A stretch of 64,000 bases of DNA from Aricia agestis. Its lineage: Eukaryota; Arthropoda; Insecta; Lepidoptera; Lycaenidae. Every line of letters starts with the position of its first letter. Position 1 is the stretch's first letter. This document shows positions 43,501 to 50,364 of this stretch, piece after piece. The DNA is taken from positions 2,021,501 to 2,085,500 of the forward strand of contig NC_056410.1 of NCBI RefSeq assembly GCF_905147365.1. The letters run 5' to 3'. The notes under the pieces were generated by a model, which saw only the letters and a program-made list of their open reading frames with translations, did not search any database and was not told the origin of the DNA. The translations under genes were made by a program, and so were the position numbers.

Positions 43501-46096
43501 GAAAACAAAAATTGTTTTTTTTTAATCTTTGTATATCACTGTATACATGTGCCAAATCTCAATACAATACGATGAAAAACCTTGAAGTTACAGATTTTTG
43601 ATCCGATACGGACCCAAATTTTCCACTGTGCGACGCATCATCTACCGACCTTCGAGAAGGAGGAGTTCTGGCCGATTGGAGTCGTCTACAGGAGGTTCTG
43701 AGGACGACTTCCGAACACGTCGCGCCCCACGTCGCAGATAATACTTGTTTAGTGTTTAGTGATTAGTGTTAGCTTTAGTTTATATGTTATGTATGTTAGT
43801 CTATAAGGTATCTATATTCTATACATATAAATAAAATTGGAGTGTCTGTTTGTAATATTAAAATAAATGTTTTTTACTACATGCATATTAATATTTAGAC
43901 GGTACTTCACCAAAATAACAATTTTTAGAATTTTTGTCTGTCTGTATGTCTGTCTGTTTGTCTGTCTGTTTGTTCCGGCTAATCTCCGAAATGGCTGGAC
44001 CGATTTTGACGGGACTTTTATAGGCATATAGCTGATGTAATAAGGAGGCTTAGGCTACTTTTTAACCGACTTCCAAAAAGGAGGAGGACATATTTTTACT
44101 TTTTTATTTTTTTCCTATGTATTTTACATTTCGTTGACGCGGACGAAGTCGCAGGTAACAGCTAGTAAACTGTATATCATATGGGCCAAGATGCCTGATT
44201 TAAATCTATACATCTATACATGAAAGAACCATTTTTACTACATACAAATGAATGTTTATAGGGTACAGACTGGTGTCTGTTTTGGTAAACAACATATTTT
44301 AAAATTTTTGTCTGTATGTCTGTCTGTCTGTTTGTTCCGGCTAATCTCTGAAATGGCTGGAGCGATTTTGACGGGACTTTTTTAGGCACATAGCTGATGT
44401 AGTAAGGGATAACTTAGGCTACTTTTTAACCGACTTCCGAAAAGGAAGAGGATATACCCCACTTTTTTTATAAAGGAACCTTAAAAAGGGTTTTTTTTTT
44501 CTCTTTTTTATTATCTTTGTTATCACATTTTACAGGCTAGTAAATAAATAAATAAAAAATATATATATATGAACTAGTGACTAGTCTGTCACATCTGTAT
44601 AAATCTAAACATCAGGTAGTTTATCAATTATTATTGAATACTATGATTAAATAGTATTTTATTAAAACTGAAGAGAAAATACAGTTTTCAATATAAATTA
44701 ATAGAATTGCAAAAATGCTTACCTTAGAAGTCTGCTCTTGATCTACTGGTTTGTCAGTTTCCCGCTTCCCTGCATCTTCTTGTTTGTCTGTGTCTCCTGG
44801 TTTATCTTCATCGTTCGGCTTGGATGCGTCTTCTAGCTTGTTGTTATCTTCAGATTTTCCTGGGTCTTCTGTATTTTCCTTGTCCTCCGATTTGCCCGCG
44901 TCATTTGTATTTTCCTTATCTTCCGATTTGCCAGCGTCATCTGTATTTTCCTTATCTTCCGGTTTGCCAGTGTCATCTGTATTTTCCTTATCTTCCGGTT
45001 TTCCAGCGTCATCTGTATTTTCCTTATCTTCCGGTTTGCCAGCGTCATCTGTATTTTCCTTATCTTCCGGTTTGCCAGCGTCATCTGTATTTTCTTTATC
45101 TTCCGGTTTGCCCGCGTCATCTGTATTTTCCTTATCTTCTGGTTTGCCAGCGTCATCTGTATTTTCCTTATCTTCCGGTTTGCCAGCGTCATCTGTATTT
45201 TCCTTATCTTCCGGTTTGCCAGCGTCATCAGTATTTTCCTTATCTTCAGATTTGCCTGCATCGTCTGGATTGTCTTCATCTTCCTTTGAGCAAAACAATT
45301 AAAAAGGGTTAACTAATTTCAACTAAATATGATTAAAACTTCACAAACTTATTTAACACTGCATACCTGGGGATAAGGCTGAAAAAAAAAACAAATTACA
45401 TGTAGATAAAAATCCAAACCGGAACTACATAATATAATACAAAAACACCGCACAGTAAAATTAAGACAAACTTATTTGCTTACAATCGAACCAAGACCGC
45501 AATCATACGTGGGAGAGCCATGCTTGCGTGAAACAGCGCTTGCGCTGTGTTTCGCCGAGTGAGTGAGTTTACCGGAGGCCCAATCCCCTAACCCCTACCC
45601 TATTCCCTTCCCTACCCTCAACTATTCCCTTCCCTTCCCTACCCTCCCCTATTCCCTCTTAAAAGGTCGGTAACGCACTTGCAGCTCTTCTGATGCTGCG
45701 AGTGTCCATGGGCGATGGAAGTTGCTTTCCATCAGGTGACCCGTTTGCTCGTTTGCCCCCTTATTTCATAAAAAAAAAAAATACTCACCAAGCTGAATGT
45801 AACAGCAAAGAGACAATAAATTATGATCACGTTAAGCTTCAAATGACGTGCTCTGAAATTCAGTAAATATTTTTTATTAACACCTAATATGTTGAGAGTT
45901 ATTTTTACTACTGAGTTGCCAATTTTATGAGAATCACGAATCTTTAAATATGCCCTATACCAAAGTATAGGACATATTTAAAGATTCGTTATTGAATACC
46001 ACCGTAAAGTCACAGTATTACAGTGGTAAAAACATGGATATAAAAAAAAAACTTATTTATTTTTACGCTTTGTTGTCTTCAAACTTACCTTCTCAT
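25571..46096 (-). CDS. secreted micro-exon gene product, acidic-repeat protein (novel family)
   Basis: Exons 1-4: 46089-46096 (ATG), 45789-45852, 45367-45378, 44723-45283. Micro-exons (residues): 41309-41317 IYN; 40903-40908 VT; 40650-40655 LV; 40489-40494 PE; 40067-40072 HR; 39613-39618 IK; 38980-38991 LRSY; 38670-38675 NV; 38008-38013 MN; 37594-37599 VT; 37242-37247 VG; 37111-37116 DK; 36510-36515 IV; 36338-36349 QIFY; 35653-35658 QE; 34303-34311 LLP; 33664-33672 RAT; 27649-27651 K; 27427-27432 PG. Last exon: 25571-25690, 39 residues with PTPCPPCPACPSCD, its stop overlapping AATAAA. Exons 1-2 make a 24-residue basic-then-hydrophobic signal peptide; exon 3 is PYPQ; exon 4 is 187 residues with about ten 12-residue acidic units (DDAGKPEDKENT). 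All phases are 0 after exon 2; total about 298 residues. Most acceptors have pyrimidine tracts and donors are GTAAGT/GTACGT/GTGAGT. Family unknown to me; function not assigned. Some micro-exons (IYN, LRSY, K, PG) are less certain. Confidence 0.8.
26044..26163 (-). CDS. possible alternative last exon (unidentified)
   Basis: From an acceptor-like CATTGCGCCAG the minus strand is open in phase 0 for 39 residues (LSVVENEIAKYSGTFTVQLR then 19 more) and stops with TAA at 26044-26046. The frame is open further upstream to about 26214. It lies between the PG micro-exon and the Pro/Cys last exon, so it could be an alternative terminus of the micro-exon gene, or a chance open frame. Composition looks coding but I recognise no family. 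Confidence 0.35.
   Translation of the reverse strand, partial: LSVVENEIAKYSGTFTVQLRDTSSAATDETLWKYTLQEN
26248..27344. mobile_element. pogo-like DNA transposon derivative with AAAGCGGCC repeats
   Basis: TIRs GGGGAGCCCAGCTCAAAGCG (26248) and GGCCATTTTGAGCTGACCTC-CCC (to 27344), with TA at 26246-26247 and 27345-27346. CAAAGCGGCC-type motifs recur at both ends (about 26260, 26280, 26610-26640, 27150), resembling subterminal transposase-binding sites. It contains a short HTH-like ORF. Confidence 0.65.
26666..26887 (+). pseudogene. psq/CENP-B-type HTH transposase remnant
   Basis: A 73-residue frame with TTMARAIKYVQQNRGSVKLV ... HTLRRHLKQEY. The spacing resembles the pipsqueak-type DNA-binding helix-turn-helix at the N-terminus of pogo/CENP-B proteins. 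The DDE domain is absent. Assignment rests on pattern only. Confidence 0.45.
27803..27896. repeat. 94-bp foldback (AGGGAGATCGCAGA ends)
   Basis: AGGGAGATCGCAGACG at the left is inverted as CATCTGCGATCTCCCT at the right. Short MITE or palindrome in an intron of the micro-exon gene. Confidence 0.6.
28680..30239 (+). CDS. LINE ORF1: PHD-like Cys finger and coiled-coil protein
   Basis: 519 residues. Residues about 20-75 hold a Cys-rich PHD-like finger (CFKC, CSIC, FECAG, WRCKTC; no obvious His). Residues about 165-215 are heptad-like (ELRNTVTQLTTKLESTQNEL), expected to form a coiled coil. The C-terminal third contains LIICIGENDYDINIVVS, faintly like the esterase-type domain of CR1 ORF1 proteins, without a clear catalytic set. 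Known role of ORF1: RNA binding and chaperoning of the retrotransposon RNP. An alternative ATG is at residue 17. Confidence 0.8.
   Translation: MKPSKNTIVSKTSHKMSLKVTCFKCKKLVDSKKTALCSICKNTFEFECAGYPVTVYKLMNQEEKKKWRCKTCITNSTPALNTVITTRKQYLNAGQRSPVQEININEDQYDDTPNTPIDINISCASDTQDSRHVFTEQYLSDEDSFSTPNTLSRSLEGMSTDDTTTTAELRNTVTQLTTKLESTQNELENLLLENNQLQKQINKLNMENKLLKTLCQSSAQAVSSPRTDLKNKTRRSLAPRIYSPIRPPPLSNHIKKASIAPIDVAHTQPDSPKKMPCQDKSFIDCKRSTRVHSTQQCTEKALYIYSTQQCSGLASALQNSRRKTKYENYLIRGEYKPYAPACEVVKNCYNIKANADDKLIICIGENDYDINIVVSILKNVLKTFRNKVFVVNVCKSRYLDVSELNYRIKMTCSKFKNSQFVDCNSLNINSICKSINHALDYNDYSEKFLNPKEVLKYIVRNKPNNNKPKVGTIPYLFQKMNAKNLNKVYDSEARPKTIDKNKITYYFPPTKKKPELFRA
30232..33120 (+). CDS. LINE ORF2: APE endonuclease and reverse transcriptase
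   Basis: About 962 residues. The endonuclease motifs LHQNIASL, CFSETFL, IVLAGDFNIN and YLSDHETA keep the Asn, Glu, Asp/Asn and Ser-Asp-His positions. The RT domain has NYRPITLIPILSKIYEKCM, DQFGFQKGKST, DISKAFD, GVPQGSVLGPLLF and the catalytic YADD. No RNase H is seen. The open frame overlaps the ORF1 end by 8 nt in the +1 frame and has only GTG at the overlap; the first in-frame ATG is residue 439 (31546), beyond the endonuclease. Expression must use +1 frameshifting or reinitiation at a non-AUG codon. Clade CR1 versus Jockey is not settled. Confidence 0.9.
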   Translation: MPKLNNSPCNFSILHQNIASLQSKQELIEISLLELRKNENYIPDVLCFSETFLKKDSETLIKINGYELASSFCRDKNRGGTCILIKRNSCFKDLAFIRHYSAENTFEACGVELVDSKIIVICLYRTPQSNPTIFITKLNELLYDLTAKFKYKSHKIVLAGDFNINTLQKNRTSNDLQDLCSNYNLQIHIKVPTRRSSCIDHIISNICNVTAAVFPLYLSDHETAQSISFPIKIDTKEQNKIFYTYKRDFSTENIRKFKECLNKLSWSDVYAENDSNTAFNIFHDLFRLFYNLCFPKLRIKINTNKSKKQNWLSKGLKTSCKTKRKLRYKFYKFKNDANKIKYIKYSQILKKCILNSRKNANIKYINKNKNKCRATWTVVNNEINPSYKRDSIRSIDTGNKIITNPREIASAFNNHFVNVSHNTINTKIQNSTTSTSNTMFLKPMTESEVITEILQLKNSNSEGYDEINTKIIKLCINELSKIMTYLINLSFVNGTFPDALKLSIVKPIFKKGNKTDINNYRPITLIPILSKIYEKCMFRRLYDYCCKYSILAKDQFGFQKGKSTTLAIFSLIKAILSNINNDNLTTGLFFDISKAFDLVSHELLLQKLEKIGIRGPTLRWITSYLCNRKQCVMVTRINKFNILTDYLSEYKKNVCGVPQGSVLGPLLFLLYLNDVVTITKHKFTLYADDISIIVTSNKKHNTIRDHETDINNTIDKLIKWLDMNNLKINLNKSNYIQFNKSHNNRHKIKLNIPKIKAVSHTKFLGLIIDENIDWKQQINELTCSINKFVYALRHIKQFTNRKTAILCYRAYVESLLRYGVIMWGNSTQYDKAFKAQKRCVRAICGLKPDKSCRPAFKELGLLPLPALYFFETCMFVWKHKELFTTAGEISDRSRRDPHRLVVSDNPRLSKFNNSCINMCVQLYNRIPKYIKSLSTRMFKIKLYEWIANQNFYSVKEFYNKLT
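33885..34072 (+). repeat. 5'-truncated copy of the 15150-15510 repeat
   Basis: Shares ATTCCTAGCTAGATCG, CCCCCGAAACCCCCTATATA and the TTTAAAGATATAAGATAT terminus with the copies at 15.2 and 51 kb. Confidence 0.65.
34431..35456. repeat. 24-bp minisatellite, about 43 units
   Basis: Unit CGTAGCCCCGTCGTAGCTGT-AGCC. Variants: CTGTAG to TTGTAG, and GCCCCG to GGCTCG. The variant pattern repeats with a higher-order period of 17 units (about 408 bp). All three minus frames and one plus frame are stop-free because 24 is divisible by 3. The minus frame reading GYSYDGAT / GYSYDEPT continues past the array as GTYFPHYSYGKLS then TAA at 34395-34397. It lies between the QE and LLP micro-exons, so it is either an intronic satellite or an alternative last exon of that gene. 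No pyrimidine-rich acceptor precedes it. Confidence 0.85.
35974..36183. mobile_element. foldback MITE (GGTCTACTAGAATCTGATGG ends), copy 1
   Basis: TIRs GGTCTACTAGAATCTGATGG and CCATCATATTCTGGTAGACC. An inverted-orientation copy is at 37325-37533. Both lie in introns of the micro-exon gene. Confidence 0.7.
36674..36826 (-). mobile_element. Helitron-like fragment (CTAGCTGTCCCGGTGAACTT)
   Basis: Begins CTAGCTGTCCCGGTGAACTT and ends TTTTATATATAAGA. A reversed partial relative is at about 36885-37000 (GTGAAAGTCCAGGGAAGG). Class inferred from the CTAG end only. Confidence 0.5.
37325..37533. mobile_element. foldback MITE, copy 2 (inverted)
   Basis: GGTCTACCAGAATCTGATGG at the left; a TTGCCATCAGATTATACTAG-type end at the right. 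It carries the internal GATCATTGGATAAATTT and CAGAATCAGCCGCTATAAG of copy 1 in the opposite orientation. Confidence 0.7.
37786..37970. mobile_element. hAT-type MITE
   Basis: TIR CAGGCGCGG / CCGCGCCTG. The 8-bp flanks GCTAAAAC (37778-37785) and GTTAAAAC (37971-37978) match at 7 of 8. Internal poly(G) and poly(C) runs. An 8-bp target duplication is diagnostic of hAT. Confidence 0.75.
38117..38300. repeat. partial AACCGACTTCC foldback
   Basis: Ends TTAACCGACTTCCAATAAT and CTCGGAAGTCGGGTTCAATT; a shortened relative of the long foldbacks at 3.0 and 50.4 kb. An isolated right end of the family is also at about 40786-40812. Confidence 0.55.
38425..38546. mobile_element. MITE (ACTGCCGCGT ends)
   Basis: ACTGCCGCGTTTAGAGA and TCTCTGGACGCGGCAGT are inverted; a relative of the elements at 8715 and 48585. 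Confidence 0.6.
39379..39570 (+). mobile_element. Helitron 5'-end fragment
   Basis: CTGTACTAATATTGTAATTT followed by GTGTGTTTGTCTG and CACGCCCAAACCGCTTAACC; matches the 5' region of the Helitron piece at 6541. No 3' end. Confidence 0.5.
39690..39967. mobile_element. hAT-type MITE with a perfect 8-bp target duplication
   Basis: TIRs CAGGGCCAGATC and GGTCCGGCCCTG. ATTTTAGG is duplicated exactly at 39682-39689 and 39968-39975. Contains no ORF. Intron of the micro-exon gene. Confidence 0.85.
40217..40320 (+). pseudogene. short reverse-transcriptase fragment
   Basis: A minimal remnant: NVIEFGVPQGAMLSSLVLY resembles the RT motif GVPQGS..GPLLF. Nothing else of the LINE is recognisable. Confidence 0.4.
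41416..41577 (+). pseudogene. retroelement ORF1-type fragment, left half
   Basis: The frame with DYIRSKTHFVLRVERLESRH, then SFVVRVPTHY, resembles the C-terminal domain of insect Jockey-like ORF1 proteins. The sequence resumes at about 43612-43740 (TFEKEEFWPIGVVYRRF), so the intervening 2 kb probably inserted into it. Confidence 0.45.
42279..43209 (+). pseudogene. broken multi-frame transposon-type protein remnant
   Basis: Three adjoining frames: 42279-42668, 42804-43022 (with HGENVIKYVSVLPIVQLSED, AQESRNKDYRNMRLHHARK) and 42925-43209 (EDVFKTLLYTSDLYLLSLIN). The LSEDAQESRNKD..HHARK pattern occurs in many uncharacterised multi-copy insect proteins, which I take to be transposon-derived. A frameshift near 43015 and gaps show decay. 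Confidence 0.5.
43818..44165 (+). mobile_element. 348-bp non-autonomous Helitron
   Basis: TCTATACATATAAATAAAAT start; CTGTCTGTTTGTTCCGGCTA internal; ends GACGAAGTCGCAGGTAACAG-CTAG, then T. Near-identical family members are at 44206-44530 (3' end lost) and 62547-62856 (minus). Confidence 0.75.
44206..44530 (+). mobile_element. Helitron relative of 43818-44165, 3' end degraded
   Basis: Shares TTCCGGCTAATCTCTGAAAT, GATTTTGACGGGACTTTT and CTACTTTTTAACCGACTTCC with its left neighbour. Lies 193 bp outside the acidic-repeat exon. Confidence 0.65.
44723..45283 (-). CDS. acidic 12-residue repeat exon of the micro-exon gene
   Basis: The single large exon. The acceptor is TTGCTCAAAG|GAAGAT, the donor CTAAG|GTAAGC. 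It encodes EDEDNPDDAGKSEDKEN, then about ten 36-bp units (DKENTDDAGKPE), then KLEDASKPNDEDKPGDTDKQ and ends EQTSK. Strongly acidic, low complexity, probably disordered. DNA identity between neighbouring units is high, consistent with unit-number turnover. The plus-strand reading frames through it are shadows of the repeat. Confidence 0.85.
45508..45780 (+). repeat. 5'-truncated LINE 3' tail with poly(A)
   Basis: GAAACAGCGCTTGCGCTGTG, CCAATCCCCTAACCCCTACC pyrimidine tract, GCTTTCCATCAGGTGACCCG and a CATAAAAAAAA tail. A longer copy is at 54171-54560. It occupies the intron between the signal-peptide exon and the PYPQ micro-exon. Confidence 0.65.
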
Positions 46097-46140
46097 TGTG
46101 GATTAGTTAATCAAAGAAAAGTTATTATTTGACTATTTAC

Positions 46141-46153
46141 CAATATATTATAT
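46141..46153 (-). promoter_or_regulatory. candidate TATA region of the micro-exon gene
   Basis: TATAATATATTG on the minus strand lies about 45-57 nt upstream of the ATG at 46096, consistent with a very short 5'UTR. AT-rich context makes this tentative. Confidence 0.35.
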
Positions 46154-46429
46154 TGTTTACATATATGATGTGAGCATAGAGTGGTGAGTAAAATTTTTAA
46201 GGGAAACACTTGTTATCAAGTAGAAAATCGACTATATAAATTCAATAACAGTTACTTTTACTGTGACATTTTATGGCCTGATTCATATTGAATTGTTTCC
46301 CAGTATACATTTAGTAAATGAAAAAATAAGAGGTTTACAATAAAAACAGTTGTTAAGTATTAAAATATAATTGTAAATATTTATTGAAAGCAAAATGATA
46401 CAGTATGTACAAATATAAAAGGCAATTTT

Positions 46430-48091
46430 CTATTTGGATTCTTCTGTTTTTTCCTGATACTTGACCACACCTTTCTCTATGAGGTCTGGAATTTCAACTG
46501 CCAACCATGGACCAAGCTGAAAAAAAGAATAAAAAATTGTGTAAGATCTAAATTACTAAAATAAGATGCAAGAATTTAGGAAAAAAAAAGAACGGACTTA
46601 AAATTTATGTCATAAAAACATTGTATTAGTCAGTAAAAGATGAAAGTAACTTGTTATTAGATCATTAAGTAGTAATTTGGTCTATTTTAATTTTTAACGC
46701 TTCAAAAGTCAAAGAACTACCAGCAAAATTGATTCATAGGCAAATGGCGAACCTACCTAGTTCGGTCAAGTTATTTTAAACCTAGACACCTTTTTTTCCA
46801 TGCAGTGTACAGTTTTTTCCCTTTTTCATCAAATACCCTGGTAAAGTTTTTAAAAAATAAAAAAAACAGTAAAACATAAATGGTACTTGTGTCAACCATC
46901 ATTGAGTTGATAAAGCATGACCAGATAACATAGGTCAATCATCTGTCTATGAATCGATTTCTCTGATGGTACATAAAGAAAGTTCAAATGAAGCTGAAGA
47001 ACTTACTCCTAGTGCCATAGCATGTGCAATACCAAATCTCGGAACATTCCTCGCCCATAGAGGTTTGAAATGGTCCGTCAAGCAGATTTTGCCACCTCTG
47101 TACATTTTAGCAGTTTTTCCATCTAGTCCCGGTAGAGTCAACTCAGGAGCAGTTGTAGGATAAGTGACAGGGATCTAAAAATATGTTTAAGGTTAACACA
47201 AAAATAAAAAAGATGGTTCAAGAGTAAATAATAAAAAAAATATAAGCAGCCAGTGGTGGGGTACGACCAAAATTTGATGTGGGCAAGATATGTTTTGCGA
47301 ATCCCCCTGATCAATCACGCAAGAGGAAGGATTTTGTTGTGAGAATTTTTTTATACTCAAATTTTCTAGTTATAAAAATATGAGTATCAAAACTCTTAGA
47401 TCTTAAAAAAAAACCTACGCCTTACGCCGCCGCTGTAAGCAAGGGCTGCTTATTAGTAGTTGGTAAATAATAAAATTAAAATGTAGTCCTTTTTTTCTGT
47501 CAAAATTACAAAACCAAAGATCTTATTGAGCAAAACTAATGTGTTTATTTTATAAACCATTACTAAGTTTTAAAGGTCTTTGTGTGTTGTGTTAAATAAG
47601 GAAGGGAATACTCACATCAAACTCTAAGTCGAACTCATATTTCAATAAGTTATGGACAAACCAACATTTGCCAAACCATTTTGTACCTGTTTTGTCTGAT
47701 TCTAGTCTGAACCAGTCATTGTCTGCTTCCTTATTGTTTTGGACATACTGAAACAAATTGCATTCTATTAAATTGGGTCCATATGATATAAGAGTACAAG
47801 CATAAGAAAAAAACAAAAACCATAAGACCTTTTAACTTTCACTCTGCCAAGGTTATAAAAAATTGATATCAAATTTTGGACTTAATATATAGTCGGAACT
47901 TTAAATTATATAAGCACAACATCTTAAAAGAACTAAAGTTCATTACGAATACAGAAACAGGATCTTACCTTGATCAATGCCTGGTATTCTTCTTTCAATC
48001 TTGTAACCCATAATTCCTTGTCCCTGGGTCCAGCTTTAGTTTTGAGCAGCGGTATGCTACTTAATGTTTTTCTTGTACCTTCATCGACCAT
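46430..48091 (-). CDS. Ufc1: UFC1, ubiquitin-fold modifier conjugating enzyme (E2 for UFM1)
   Basis: Four exons, 47969-48091, 47616-47747, 47007-47174 and 46430-46516, all phase 0 with GT/AG sites, encode 169 residues (human UFC1 is 167). Seen: KWFGKCWFVHNLLKYEFD, PVTYPTTAPEL, the TAK triplet at residues 106-108 that replaces the HPN motif of ordinary E2s, the catalytic Cys116 in GGKICLTDHFKPLW, and MALGLGPWLAVEIPDLIEKG. Known role: accepts UFM1 from UBA5 and works with UFL1 at the ER in ribosome UFMylation. The gene looks intact. The ATG of the micro-exon gene lies 334 bp beyond its stop on the same strand. Confidence 0.97.
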
Positions 48092-48584
48092 TTTGTTAGA
48101 TTTTTATTTCATAATTTAAAAGTTTTGCATTACAAATCGAGTAGATCAGCTTACGTACACAATCAACATTTTAAGAACTGTCAAATTCATTTGACAATTG
48201 ACATATTGACAACTGACGTTCCACGTGTAGCTATTTTTTTGAATAGCACTTTTAAGACTTAAGTCATAGCTATGATGACACATCACACAGCAAGTCATTC
48301 AATAGAATAGCATAGAATAGAATAAACGTTTATTTACAGCTAAACTATAAAAATACAAAATAAAAATAAAAAAACAAATAAAAAAAAAATTACGTAATCG
48401 CTGAATTATCTTAATAATAAATAGGGGTGCCTCCGCTGCCGGCGGCGCCGGTTGCCGTGATGGCTGCCGGCGAAGTTTGCGAAAGTCACGCGATGTTTGC
48501 TGAATAGGCTGCCGGCGCCTATTGGTCATCGCTTGTCAAATGACAGAATAATGATCAATAACATCAGTCTTGAGATAAAGACTA
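48092..48584. other. UFC1 upstream region and LINE-tail-like sequence
   Basis: No gene. GAATAGAATAAACGTTTATT near 48310 resembles the reversed short-repeat tail of a LINE, and 48425-48540 is a GC-rich GCCGGCG-containing patch of unknown nature. Confidence 0.4.
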
Positions 48585-48722
48585 ACCGCCGCACTCAGAG
48601 ACATTTAATTACGATTAACTTTCGACTTAATGAAGAGTTTGACAGATAATGTATGGGGCTTATGTCAAAATTTTGAATTAATTACATTTAACTAATTAAT
48701 ATTCTACTCTGAGTGTGGCAGT
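48585..48722. mobile_element. MITE (ACCGCCGCACTCAGAG ends)
   Basis: Left CCGCCGCACTCAGAGACATT, right TACTCTGAGTGTGGCAGT; shares internal GGGGCTTATGTCAAAATTTT-type sequence with 8715-8853. Confidence 0.7.
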
Positions 48723-48723
48723 A

Positions 48724-48835
48724 GGACTGGGTTGCACCAACTACTGTAAATTTAACTTTAACTACAATGCAGAATGTCAAATCTTTGGTTAAAGTTAAAA
48801 ATGGACGCCATCAAGACGCCATATTTTAACAAAAA
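48724..48835. mobile_element. fragment of the GGGTTGCACCA MITE
   Basis: ACTGGGTTGCACCAACTACT then TTAACTTTAACTACAATGC and TTAAAAATGGACGCCATCA match the inner MITE at 25088-25472. Its other end is not seen. Confidence 0.55.
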
Positions 48836-49033
48836 ATAAAATTCAAAAGGTTTTTTATAAAGTTTATTTACAATTGACTAAAGTGTATAGGTGCCATTTT
48901 GTTCGATAACTTTTTGCGATCTTGTTGGTAGGGACATGATCCCATTGCTATTGTTACACCCTATATTATTACGTTAGGGTAACTAGAATGAGTGTTCATA
49001 CATAAAATCCTTTTGCTAACTGGATTACGTTTA

Positions 49034-49694
49034 TTACGCAAGCGACCACTCGGGTTGCTGCACCAAGAACACACTAATGTTTAGTTCACATGTTTGTTCA
49101 CCACATGCATCGAACATCGATATAATATAACGACACATGATCACATCGATATACAATATATTGTGTCCCCACACTATAAAAATTTTGGGACTTCTGATGA
49201 AAAAACTGCGACAAGTGGTTTTATAGCAGTCCTCTTGGGATATCAACCTGACACTGCCTAAGGAATTCTGCAGCGACCGAAACAGGTGGAAATCTGAAGG
49301 TGCAAGGTCAGGAATAAACGGCGGATGCATTAACACCTCACAGCCAAACTCCCGTGATTTTTGCTGAGTGGCTAAAGATGTGTGAGGTCTAGCGTTAACA
49401 TAGTGAAAAACCACACCCCTTCTGTTGATTAATTCCGGCTGCTTTCTCTCAACTTCTTGCTTTAATCTCATCAGTTATTCGCAGTACATTTCAAAATCGA
49501 TGGTCCTGCCTGGCGGTAACAGCTCATAATGAATAATGCCCTTCCAATCCCACCACACACACAGCATCACCTTGTTGCGAGTTAACCCGGGTTTGGCCAC
49601 AGTCTGTGAAGCCTGATCGGCCTTAGACCACGATCTTTTTCGCACGTTCTTGTCGTACGTGATCCACTTTTCATCACCAGTTATCAGCTTCTTA
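49034..49694 (-). pseudogene. mariner transposase, C-terminal two-thirds
   Basis: The minus strand reads WITYDKNVRKRSW, WDWKGIIHYELLPPGRTID, an in-frame TAA after EMYCE, then LMRLKQEVERKQPELINRRG, VVFHYVNARPHTS and HPPFIPDLAPSDFHLFRSLQ. The conserved HDNARPH Asp is Asn here and the C-terminus is frameshifted. Inactive mariner-family DDD transposase. Confidence 0.85.
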
Positions 49695-49714
49695 AAAAAT
49701 AGCTTTCAACAGGT

Positions 49715-50110
49715 TTGTATCAGACAGAGGCAATCTTAAATTCAAGACCTATTACTCCTTTATCTACCGACCCGACAGACCTATCCTTTTTAACTCCATC
49801 TCATTTTTTAATTGGACGACCACTTCTGTCAGAACCATATCCCCAACTTGAAAATACAAACATCAACGTCCTTCAACGTCGCTACTTTCAAGAATATCAA
49901 CTTCAACAAAAACAGAAATGGCACACTTCTTCAGGGAAACTACAAATTGGAGATATGGTGCTCATCAAGGAGTCCAACGTGCCACCTTTACTTTGGCTCT
50001 TGGGTAGAGTCACAAATGACAAAGCAAAGGGTAGCGACGGAGTCGTTCGAGTTGCCGAAATACAATTCAAATTCAATAACCTTTGCCCTCTTCCAATTTA
50101 TCACATTTAA
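49715..50110 (+). pseudogene. BEL/Pao polyprotein C-terminus (integrase tail)
   Basis: EAILNSRPITPLSTDPTDL, THFLIGRPL-like SHFLIGRPLLSEPYP, GDMVLIKESNVPPLLWLLGR and KGSDGVVRVAEIQ match the domain at the end of BEL/Pao pol, and LCPLPI precedes the stop. Only about 130 residues remain; the 5' side abuts the mariner relic at about 49700. Confidence 0.85.
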
Positions 50111-50364
50111 ATTTATTACACATCAAGCGGGGATGAATAAATTTTTTTCGCGTCGGTGTCGTTGGATAGATTTTTTAAAAATATTATGACTTATGAGTAT
50201 TCATAGATCATTTTCGAATTTAGGGATCCGTTTGTGAAATATTAAGTTTTATAGTGGAAAAAATCGTTAGAGTCCAGTGTCCGCCCCCTTCTACCAGCTA
50301 AACGGTTGCATCTGGAAATGTGAAAAAATTCACGGGGGTAGGAAATATGCTGAATTTATTAACA
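50111..50364. other. possible BEL/Pao 3' remnant
   Basis: A purine-rich AAGCGGGGATGAATAAA follows the pol stop, as expected of a polypurine tract before a 3' LTR, but no LTR pair can be identified. Confidence 0.3.

Noticed and set aside
44751..45312. Plus-strand ORFs of Ser/Leu/Pro-rich repeats
   Set aside because: Complement of the acidic repeat exon; the minus strand has the signal peptide, splice sites and phase.
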